13,612 bases of DNA. Origin: an uncultured Lachnospiraceae bacterium (GTDB lineage: Bacteria > Bacillota > Clostridia > Lachnospirales > Lachnospiraceae). The position numbers and the translations under genes were made by a program. This document shows, piece by piece, positions 6,339 to 10,554 of this stretch (position 1 is its first letter; each line of letters opens with the position of its first letter). Where the stretch lies: positions 1 to 13,612 of the forward strand of contig CAJKWK010000065.1 of the NCBI GenBank assembly GCA_905203555.1. Reading direction: 5' to 3'. The notes beneath the pieces were generated by a model that ran no database searches, was not told where the DNA came from, and worked only from the letters and a program-made list of their open reading frames with translations.

Positions 6339-6827
6339 AATACATTCGTTAAATAAGAGCAATCTGTTAATCTTATCATCATAAAATTCTTTTTGCTGTT
6401 CAATCACAGCTTTATCATTATCCTCATAGGCAATTAAATCTATCTGTTGTTTACAATTTAGATAAGAACAAATAGCTTCATTTATTTGTGAATCTTCAAA
6501 TGTCATGTGTATGCTGCTGGGGATGTAGTTGCCATCTTTATCCTTATCAGCAGATATTTTCAATGGAGATTGTTCGTTAAGCTTCATAACTAAAGAAAGA
6601 ACATCACTAACAGTATTAATATCGTAATCAAGAAATACAGTTACGCTAATGCCAAGAGCTTCTGCTATTTTTTGAAGCTGATCTGGTTTTGGATTTCGTT
6701 CACCGCTTTCATATTTCTTTATGGTAGATAAATAAATACCGGACTGTTTTGATAATTCGTCCTGTGTCATATCTTTTAATTTTCTATATTTTTGAATTTT
6801 ACTTCCAATTGAATGTCTATTATCCAT
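6324..6827 (-). CDS. Xre/Cro-C1-family transcriptional regulator (probable element repressor)
   Basis: This 167-aa protein has an N-terminal HTH_3 domain at about residues 8-65 (IGSKIQKYRKLKDMTQDELS, then STIKKYESGERNPKPDQLQKIAEAL), the standard Cro/C1 fold that binds palindromic operators as a dimer. The C-terminal 100 residues (from VFLDYDI) are charged and mostly helical with no recognised domain; there is no metalloprotease or LexA-type cleavage motif. The start at 6827 has GAGGTG (6840-6835) about seven bases upstream. It is transcribed away from the large element operon, and the gap between them holds three copies of a CCACA-type operator, one on each side of and one within a consensus promoter. 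It is therefore likely to repress the rightward operon and probably itself. Being single and first in the element, it fits the role of master repressor of an ICE or similar element. Confidence 0.88.
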   Translation of the reverse strand: MDNRHSIGSKIQKYRKLKDMTQDELSKQSGIYLSTIKKYESGERNPKPDQLQKIAEALGISVTVFLDYDINTVSDVLSLVMKLNEQSPLKISADKDKDGNYIPSSIHMTFEDSQINEAICSYLNCKQQIDLIAYEDNDKAVIEQQKEFYDDKINRLLLFNECIKKIR

Positions 6828-6874
6828 TAATAATCACCTCAAACAAATTGATATGAATATTTTAACACAGAGTT

Positions 6875-6885
6875 CACAAAAGTGG
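6875..6885. promoter_or_regulatory. operator-like site O1 on the xre side
   Basis: CACAAAAGTGG contains inverted CAC/GTG half-sites like the two sites further right. It lies close behind a TAAAAT (minus strand, 6864-6859) that could be the xre -10 element, so occupancy would fit autorepression. Confidence 0.4.
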
Positions 6886-6905
6886 TACATTATTTTGAAA
6901 ATATA

Positions 6906-6934
6906 TTGACAACCACAAATGTGGACTATATAAT
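6906..6934 (+). promoter_or_regulatory. consensus sigma-A promoter driving the element operon
   Basis: TTGACA (6906-6911) and TATAAT (6929-6934) both match consensus exactly with an ideal 17-bp spacer. Operator CCACAAATGTGG fills most of the spacer, so repressor binding would directly exclude RNA polymerase. The predicted start is near 6941, giving a leader of about 450 nt before the 7399 gene. Confidence 0.88.
6913..6924. promoter_or_regulatory. operator O2, perfect palindrome within the promoter spacer
   Basis: CCACAAATGTGG has 5-bp perfect inverted arms CCACA/TGTGG around AA. Position between -35 and -10 is a classical repressor site. Its downstream flank GGACTA is also shared with O3. 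Confidence 0.72.
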
Positions 6935-6949
6935 GAAAATACGAACAGA

Positions 6950-6961
6950 CCACAAATGAGG
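6950..6961. promoter_or_regulatory. operator O3, near-copy downstream of the promoter
   Basis: CCACAAATGAGG differs from O2 at one base and shares the flank GGACTA. Its centre is 37 bp from O2, just after the predicted transcription start, so it could act as a second repressor site or a roadblock. Confidence 0.65.
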
Positions 6962-6982
6962 ACTAACATAAAAAGAATAGAT

Positions 6983-7117
6983 ATGTTGAAAATACTTCTT
7001 TTGGCGAAGTTCAAGGATTCAAAATTTTGCTATATCATAATCCTGCGAGTTGCAAAGCAGCTCATACAATTGAATAACAATTACAGATATAGTGATAATT
7101 CCGGTTCAGATACCTGA
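6983..7117 (+). CDS. possible 44-aa leader ORF (alternatively part of a structured RNA)
   Basis: ATG 6983 starts MLKILLLAKFKDSKFCYIII, with a further 24 residues to TGA 7115-7117. No strong SD precedes it. Two readings compete. The TGATG overlap at 7115-7119 would couple it to a 10-aa frame (7117-7149). Alternatively the same frame stays open for another 53 codons (7118-7276) beyond this single TGA, as though a roughly 98-codon gene had gained a stop. The DNA also folds into a three-way junction at 7030-7092, so the conservation, if any, could be at the RNA level. Function is unknown. Confidence 0.3.
   Translation: MLKILLLAKFKDSKFCYIIILRVAKQLIQLNNNYRYSDNSGSDT
7030..7092 (+). ncRNA. predicted three-way-junction structure in the operon leader
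   Basis: CTATATC (7030-7036) pairs perfectly with GATATAG (7086-7092). Enclosed are hairpin GAGTTGC/GCAGCTC (7047-7053 with 7057-7063, AAA loop, one G-U pair) and hairpin AATTG/CAATT (7068-7072 with 7078-7082, loop AATAA). Together they form a closed junction in the 5' leader. I do not recognise it as a named RNA family. Confidence 0.4.
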
Positions 7118-7160
7118 TGGAAATCAAATATACTTGCGAAGAGTGCTGAAGGATTGAGAA

Positions 7161-7208
7161 ATGAAAGTGGAGCGAGTAAGGGTAGTCAATACTGTTGCGG
7201 AAGGATAA
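7161..7208 (+). CDS. possible 15-aa leader peptide
   Basis: MKVERVRVVNTVAEG starts at ATG 7161 with AAGGA (7149-7153) seven bases upstream. A 10-aa frame (7117-7149, MEIKYTCEEC) ends on the first base of that SD. Its own stop (7206-7208) lies within the SD area of the next tiny ORF. It could couple translation or sense ribosome movement, but an ORF this short may be chance. Confidence 0.25.
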   Translation: MKVERVRVVNTVAEG

Positions 7209-7214
7209 TAAACT

Positions 7215-7289
7215 ATGAAGGTGTTCAAAGGGAACTTCCTGGCTCTCAAAAAGGCGGTAGAGAGGATAGCATTATTTAATTTAACTTAA
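7215..7289 (+). CDS. possible 24-aa basic leader peptide
   Basis: ATG 7215 follows GGAAGGA (7199-7205) at good spacing and reads MKVFKGNFLALKKAVERIAL plus four residues to TAA 7287-7289. It looks amphipathic and basic. The stop overlaps the next start as TAATG. Its SD is the best of the leader ORFs, so translation here is more plausible than for the others; no function is known. Confidence 0.35.
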   Translation: MKVFKGNFLALKKAVERIALFNLT

Positions 7290-7408
7290 TGCGTCGTAAA
7301 CGCAGATGCGGCTTATCTGTAATTCCTATGTGTGCAGGCAAATGGGAAAAAAGCACACCTACATGGCATGAGCCGTGTAGAAAGCAGGTAAGTAGTGAAT
7401 GGAATTAA
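7289..7408 (+). CDS. possible 39-aa Cys/Arg-rich leader ORF overlapping two neighbours
   Basis: The frame starts MRRKRRCGLSVIPMCAGKWE at a TAATG overlap (7287-7291) and ends at 7408, ten bases inside the 99-aa gene. It carries three Cys and a strongly basic N-terminus. The 9-bp hairpin at 7359-7380 and the GTGTGC/GCACAC stem at 7330-7358 lie inside it. Translation would melt these stems and could expose the poorly defined start of the 99-aa gene, i.e. act as a coupling ORF. A purely structural leader is the alternative. Confidence 0.35.
   Translation: MRRKRRCGLSVIPMCAGKWEKSTPTWHEPCRKQVSSEWN
7330..7380 (+). promoter_or_regulatory. two leader hairpins before the first full-size gene
   Basis: GTGTGC (7330-7335) pairs with GCACAC (7353-7358). 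Immediately after, CTACATGGC (7359-7367) pairs with GCCGTGTAG (7372-7380) across an ATGA tetraloop, nine pairs including one G-U. Neither is followed by a U-run, so they are not terminators. They stack directly and end 18 nt before ATG 7399. Confidence 0.5.
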
Positions 7409-7698
7409 CTTTTAAAGGTGTGGATATAAGCACTGAGGAAAAGTTCGTCAGCTACATTAATTCACTGAATACAGCGATAATGAAGCAAAATGCCATGAAT
7501 GAAATCAAGCAGGATTTATATGATGTTTCTTATTTGAAAAAGCGTTACCGAAAGATTGTAGCCAAAAATGAGAAAGCACTATTTATGGCAGACCACGAAT
7601 GTTTGAAATGTGTTTATTTCCAAAGACTGGCACGAAAATGTCAGGCAAATTGTAAGTGCCCCTTAGAAGAATCTACAGAAGGAGGCGTATTTACATGA
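7399..7698 (+). CDS. 99-aa Cys-rich hypothetical protein of the element operon
   Basis: I do not recognise this protein. The first 60 residues are charged and helical (ELTFKGVDISTEEKFVSYIN, then LKKRYRKIVAKNEKAL). The C-terminal third has five Cys in the pattern C68-x2-C71-x9-C81-x3-C85-x-C87, which looks like a zinc or iron-sulfur binding site. There is no signal peptide or membrane segment, so it is probably cytoplasmic. ATG 7399 is preferred although its SD is poor (AGCAGGT, 7384-7389); the preceding 39-aa frame runs ten bases into it and may supply coupling. The gene ends in an ATGA overlap with the next start at 7695. Its place in front of the ParM gene suggests an element-specific maintenance or control role, but that is only context. 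Confidence 0.7.
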   Translation: MELTFKGVDISTEEKFVSYINSLNTAIMKQNAMNEIKQDLYDVSYLKKRYRKIVAKNEKALFMADHECLKCVYFQRLARKCQANCKCPLEESTEGGVFT

Positions 7699-7889
7699 AG
7701 CTATGCTGGATTGTTGTGTTGGTCGGAATAAGTATCATCCTGGTTTTTCTATATTCATTAGTTGCAATGTCGTCCAGATCAGAGAGGTTTATTGAGCAGC
7801 TTATGGAAGAGGAAGGGAGAAAAGGTACAGATGAGCAGGATATGGAAGCAATTATTACGGAAGGGAAGGAGAGACAGGAACATGAATAA
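7695..7889 (+). CDS. 64-aa single-pass membrane protein
   Basis: ATG 7695 overlaps the previous stop as ATGA, and GAAGGAGG lies about 9-16 bases upstream (7678-7685); an in-frame ATG at 7656 is rejected because it would put a basic stretch before the membrane segment. Residues 2-24 (KLCWIVVLVGISIILVFLYS) form one strong transmembrane helix. The remaining 40 residues are highly charged and acidic (RFIEQLMEEEGRKGTDEQDM), probably a cytoplasmic helix. There is no lipobox. The stop at 7887-7889 overlaps the ParM start by eight bases, so translation is tightly coupled. It could be a membrane anchor for a neighbour, but no known family is recognised. Confidence 0.72.
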   Translation: MKLCWIVVLVGISIILVFLYSLVAMSSRSERFIEQLMEEEGRKGTDEQDMEAIITEGKERQEHE

Positions 7890-8802
7890 CAAGTTAGAAG
7901 TAATCGGCATTGATCATGGCTGGTCAATGATGAAAACAATCTCTCAGGTATTTGTCACAGGTGTTAAGGAGATTACAACAACTCCAGCACTTTTCGGTGA
8001 TGTACTCGAGTATGAAGGAAAGTTCTATAAGGTTGGAACTGTGAGGCAGGAAGTAAAGGATACCAAGGTCGAAGATGACAGCTTTTATCTTCTCACTCTT
8101 GCAGCAGTTGCTAAGGAACTTAAAAGAAGAGGTCTTGCAGAGGCAAAGGTATTCCTTGCCGTAGGACTACCACTTACAAGGTTTGGAGCAGAGAAGAATG
8201 ATTTTATCAAGTACCTGACAAAGAATAAGCGTGTAAGCTTCAAATATGAGAATGAGCCGTATTATATTGAAATTGATGATGTGGCAGTATTCCCTCAGTG
8301 TTATGCAGCAGTAGTGGACAAGATTCCTACAATGGCAAAGAAAACGCTGATAGTAGATATCGGTAGCTGGACAATCGACATTATGCCGGTAATCAACAAG
8401 TCACCGGATGAATCAAAGTGTGTGACGATACCAAAAGGTCTTATTACCTGTATGCGTTCTATCAATGAGCAGTGTGTAAGACAACTTAACGGAGAGGTAG
8501 ACGAGTCAGAGATACAGAACATCATGCGATATGGCAGGTCAGATATTGATGATGAATACTTTGCCATTATTAAGGCAGAGATAGAGGATTTTGTTGATAA
8601 GGTATATAACTCAATCCGTGAGTTTGGGTATAACTTAAAGACTACACCGATTGTATTTGTCGGTGGCGGGGCAGTTGTGATGAAGAATTTTGGTAGTCAT
8701 GATGCTAAGAACATTTCCTATAACCTTGATGTAAAGGCAAATGCAAGAGGATATGAGCAGCTTGCCACAATGGGACTTAAAAGCACTAAGCGATTATCAT
8801 AA
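7882..8802 (+). CDS. parM: ParM/StbA-like actin-family ATPase (segregation)
   Basis: The 306-aa protein belongs to the actin/HSP70 ATPase fold as used in type II plasmid partition. Visible are phosphate-1 GIDHGWSMMK (residues 9-18), phosphate-2 VDIGSWTID (158-166, with D159 and G161) and the adenosine motif FVGGGAVVMK (259-268). ParM-type proteins polymerise into filaments that push DNA copies apart through a DNA-bound adaptor. ATG 7882 is chosen over the upstream in-frame ATG at 7762 because the actin fold starts at once, and AAGGAG (7866-7871) lies ten bases upstream; the longer frame only overlaps the membrane protein in another frame. The next gene encodes an RHH protein after AGGAGG, the expected ParR-like partner. 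On an integrated element this pair probably stabilises the excised circular form. Length is normal for the short ParM relatives of Firmicutes. Confidence 0.87.
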   Translation: MNNKLEVIGIDHGWSMMKTISQVFVTGVKEITTTPALFGDVLEYEGKFYKVGTVRQEVKDTKVEDDSFYLLTLAAVAKELKRRGLAEAKVFLAVGLPLTRFGAEKNDFIKYLTKNKRVSFKYENEPYYIEIDDVAVFPQCYAAVVDKIPTMAKKTLIVDIGSWTIDIMPVINKSPDESKCVTIPKGLITCMRSINEQCVRQLNGEVDESEIQNIMRYGRSDIDDEYFAIIKAEIEDFVDKVYNSIREFGYNLKTTPIVFVGGGAVVMKNFGSHDAKNISYNLDVKANARGYEQLATMGLKSTKRLS

Positions 8803-8813
8803 GGAGGCAGATG

Positions 8814-9260
8814 ATGGGAAGAAGACTTGAATATGAAGTAAAAACTTCTGTCCGCCTCAACATGAGCAATCCTCAGCATGTGAAAATCAATGATGTGATT
8901 CAGAACCTTGATCCGAAGATTTTCAAATCTAAGAACCAGTTCATTATAGATGCGATTCAGTTCTACATTGATAATTATGGAAAAGAAACTTTTGTTATCA
9001 AGAAGAAGGAAAAAGAGAGGGCTGAATATATCCGGTCAGAAGATATTGATGACATTAAGGAAGAAGTCATTGAAGCAGCAACCAATGAGGCTAGGAAAGA
9101 GGTCATAAGGCTGTTAGGCGGAGTGATATCCGGAATGAATGTTGGTCAGCCGGTAATAATGCAGGTAGCCAATAGTGAAGCACAAGAACCTACAGAAGAT
9201 GTTATGGACGATGCAGATGTTGCAGGACTTGCAATGGGATGGATGTCGAAAGGAGACTGA
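8814..9260 (+). CDS. ribbon-helix-helix protein, probable ParR-like centromere-binding adaptor
   Basis: This 148-aa protein has an N-terminal ribbon-helix-helix-like pattern at residues about 8-55 (strand TSVRLNM, then helices around INDVIQNL and SKNQFIIDAIQFYIDNYG), which would bind DNA as a dimer. The middle is rich in charged residues (EKERAEYIRSEDIDDIKEEV) and the tail is acidic with a Gln/Val-rich patch, suitable for contacting ParM. Two ATGs stand in tandem at 8811 and 8814. AGGAGG (8802-8807) is only three bases from the first but six from the second, so 8814 is the likelier start. It lies 11 bases after parM, the standard parM-parR order. No centromere-like iteron array was found nearby; the CCACAAATGTGG repeats upstream of the operon are too few and better explained as Xre operators. 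Confidence 0.72.
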   Translation: MGRRLEYEVKTSVRLNMSNPQHVKINDVIQNLDPKIFKSKNQFIIDAIQFYIDNYGKETFVIKKKEKERAEYIRSEDIDDIKEEVIEAATNEARKEVIRLLGGVISGMNVGQPVIMQVANSEAQEPTEDVMDDADVAGLAMGWMSKGD

Positions 9261-9265
9261 TTATT

Positions 9266-9439
9266 ATGAGAAGAGTTATGGGAGCCGTAGGAACAGTAAT
9301 TTTAGAGATACTCAAGTGGATATTAAGGATAATTCTTGGAGCGTTGAAGCTGGTCTTAGGACTTGCCAGAATAATTCTTCTTCTATTCGCTATGGTGGCA
9401 AGGATATTTCTTTCATTCGTAAGAATGGGCACATTCTGA
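9266..9439 (+). CDS. 57-aa highly hydrophobic membrane peptide
   Basis: ATG 9266 follows AGGAG (9251-9255) at ten bases and starts five bases after the RHH stop. Almost the whole product is hydrophobic with Arg/Lys spaced along it (MGAVGTVILEILKWILRIIL, later RIILLLFAMVARIFL), suggesting one long or two short membrane helices with basic faces. There is no cleavable signal. The pattern resembles small element-encoded membrane proteins or type I toxin-like peptides, but there is no antisense RNA evidence here, so a toxin is not claimed. A longer in-frame start at 9239 lies within the RHH gene and lacks an SD. Confidence 0.68.
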   Translation: MRRVMGAVGTVILEILKWILRIILGALKLVLGLARIILLLFAMVARIFLSFVRMGTF

Positions 9440-9453
9440 GAGGAGGTGAGCGT

Positions 9454-9537
9454 ATGCAGGTAAAGGGTTTATTCTTAAATTATAAGAAAAACAGAAGACT
9501 TATGCAGTATTTCTTTAAAATAAGAGAGCTGGTATAA
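9454..9537 (+). CDS. 27-aa basic peptide with very strong ribosome site
   Basis: ATG 9454 has AGGAGGTGAG (9441-9450) just upstream, the strongest SD in the window. The product starts MQVKGLFLNYKKNRRLMQYF and ends at TAA 9535-9537 after seven more residues. It has eight or nine Lys/Arg and several aromatics, so it is a small cationic peptide. The start is 14 bases after the preceding stop, consistent with coexpression. No family is recognised. SD strength is the only evidence that it is real. Confidence 0.45.
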   Translation: MQVKGLFLNYKKNRRLMQYFFKIRELV

Positions 9538-9552
9538 TGAAAGGAGTTTAAG

Positions 9553-9600
9553 ATGCACAGAATACGGGACAGTCCTATGTGTCCCGTGCATTACAGATAA
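9553..9600 (+). CDS. possible 15-aa leader peptide before the lipoprotein
   Basis: MHRIRDSPMCPVHYR starts at ATG 9553 with AAGGAG (9541-9546) six bases upstream and ends at TAA 9598-9600. The hairpin at 9564-9587 lies entirely inside it, so ribosome passage would disrupt the stem. Such a layout fits a coupling or attenuation peptide, but it may be fortuitous. Confidence 0.25.
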   Translation: MHRIRDSPMCPVHYR

Positions 9601-9654
9601 ATAGTTCACCGCAAGGGTGGATGGCACGGAACACAAAGCCCGTCCCTCTTGCGG
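9564..9654 (+). promoter_or_regulatory. structured leader upstream of the lipoprotein
   Basis: ACGGGACA (9564-9571) pairs perfectly with TGTCCCGT (9580-9587) around an 8-nt loop. Further on, CCGCAAG (9609-9615) pairs with CTTGCGG (9648-9654), the latter ending ten bases before the SD-like GGGTGA (9664-9669). The second stem encloses 32 nt that may fold further. No U-run follows either stem. I compared it with cyclic-di-GMP riboswitches and found no convincing match. Confidence 0.4.
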
Positions 9655-9674
9655 AGAAGGGATGGGTGATTACT

Positions 9675-10463
9675 ATGAAGAAGATAAGGATTATCTTATT
9701 ATCCGCACTACTGGTCTTTTCAATGGCTGCCTGTAATGGTGGTAAGGAAAAGGCTGATAATAAGACAGAGAAACAGACGGAAAGTGTAAAGCCAACTGAA
9801 GAAGCAGAAATGGCAACGGAAGCTGTCACAGAGGTCGCAACCGAAGTTGAAATTGAAGAGACAGAGAAAGATATTGCCGAGGCTAAAGATTCAGAAGAGA
9901 AGACTGATAAGGAAGATAACCGGTCAGCTGATAATGAAACTGCTTCAAAGCAGGAAGAAAAGCCGGAGCAGAATGACGAGCCGGAACAGAAAGCTCCTGC
10001 AAGTGGTAATAAGGAAGCTGGAGGAAATCAGAGTAATGCAGGTAATGGTGGTCAGACTACAGACAGTCCGAAAGACAATGTGAGCAATCCACAGCCTGCA
10101 TCCGTGGCATACAGTCCACAGAATGTTGTGTCACTTGCAACAGCAAAGTGTCAGGCAGGAGGGATGATTACCACACAGCAGAATTTACAGAATCATTTGA
10201 ATGACGGTAGTATCACGCAGGAAGAGTACAATGAGTATTATCCTTACGATGGTATGGAAGGCTCTTATTATAGTGTGTTTGTAGAGACAGACCTCAACAA
10301 AGCAAGTACCATTGATGGACAGCGGTTATCATCTGAGGATGCAATTGCAGAATATATTGCAAGTATGTTACTTTTGGAAACAGATCCGGTATTCTACATC
10401 AGTTATGATGGAGTTTACACGACAGGCGGCACAGACTATTACGAGTTTCGATGTCACAGATAA
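9675..10463 (+). CDS. membrane lipoprotein with long charged linker and unknown C-terminal domain
   Basis: The 262-aa product begins MKKIRIILLSALLVFSMAAC: a basic N-terminus, hydrophobic core and lipobox-like MAAC with Cys20, so it should be exported, lipidated and held on the outer face of the membrane. Residues about 21-140 are low complexity, rich in Glu, Lys, Thr, Gln and Asn (runs such as EEAEMATEAVTEVATEVEIE), a wall-spanning spacer. Residues about 144-262 form a compact domain with many aromatic residues (EEYNEYYPYDGMEGSYYSVF) and two Cys (C159, C260) that could pair. ATG 9675 is chosen over an in-frame GTG at 9579, which would bury the signal peptide behind 32 residues; GGGTGA precedes it by five bases. 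The neighbouring TED/CnaB protein suggests a shared surface role. The domain itself is not recognised. Confidence 0.78.
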   Translation: MKKIRIILLSALLVFSMAACNGGKEKADNKTEKQTESVKPTEEAEMATEAVTEVATEVEIEETEKDIAEAKDSEEKTDKEDNRSADNETASKQEEKPEQNDEPEQKAPASGNKEAGGNQSNAGNGGQTTDSPKDNVSNPQPASVAYSPQNVVSLATAKCQAGGMITTQQNLQNHLNDGSITQEEYNEYYPYDGMEGSYYSVFVETDLNKASTIDGQRLSSEDAIAEYIASMLLLETDPVFYISYDGVYTTGGTDYYEFRCHR

Positions 10464-10488
10464 ATAAAAACGAATAGAAGCAGAAGGA

Positions 10489-10527
10489 AGAAAGATGTAA
10501 GCCATAAACTTATGTCTTTCTTTTTTT
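10489..10527 (+). terminator. intrinsic terminator after the lipoprotein
   Basis: AGAAAGATGTAAG (10489-10501) pairs with CTTATGTCTTTCT (10509-10521) in a 13-bp stem with two G-U wobbles and a 7-nt loop CCATAAA, followed by six T. It lies 26 bases after the lipoprotein stop and ends 27 bases before the start of the surface protein, so it separates, or attenuates, their transcription. Confidence 0.82.
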
Positions 10528-10554
10528 ATGCGTAAATTAAGGAGGAAAGAGCAC

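Noticed and set aside
6913..6961. parC-like centromere made of CCACAAATG repeats.
   Set aside because: Only two good copies exist and they overlap the promoter; operators for the adjacent Xre protein are the simpler reading.
6983..7398. Group II intron or a known giant RNA (ROOL, GOLLD, OLE) as explanation for the structured leader.
   Set aside because: No intron 5' end motif, domain V or reverse transcriptase is visible, and nothing specific to the giant RNA classes could be recognised by eye.
9175..9537. A 120-codon plus-strand frame overlapping the RHH, 57-aa and 27-aa genes.
   Set aside because: Its translation is the out-of-frame reading of two better supported genes; only its last 28 codons from ATG 9454 have a ribosome site and are annotated.
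9604..9660. A cyclic-di-GMP-type riboswitch before the lipoprotein, suggested by ACAAAGCC.
   Set aside because: Only that short piece resembles the GEMM-I core; the other conserved blocks and the expected helix order are absent.
9575..9829. Minus-strand 84-codon frame over the lipoprotein start.
   Set aside because: Antisense to a clear lipoprotein signal sequence and without a ribosome site.
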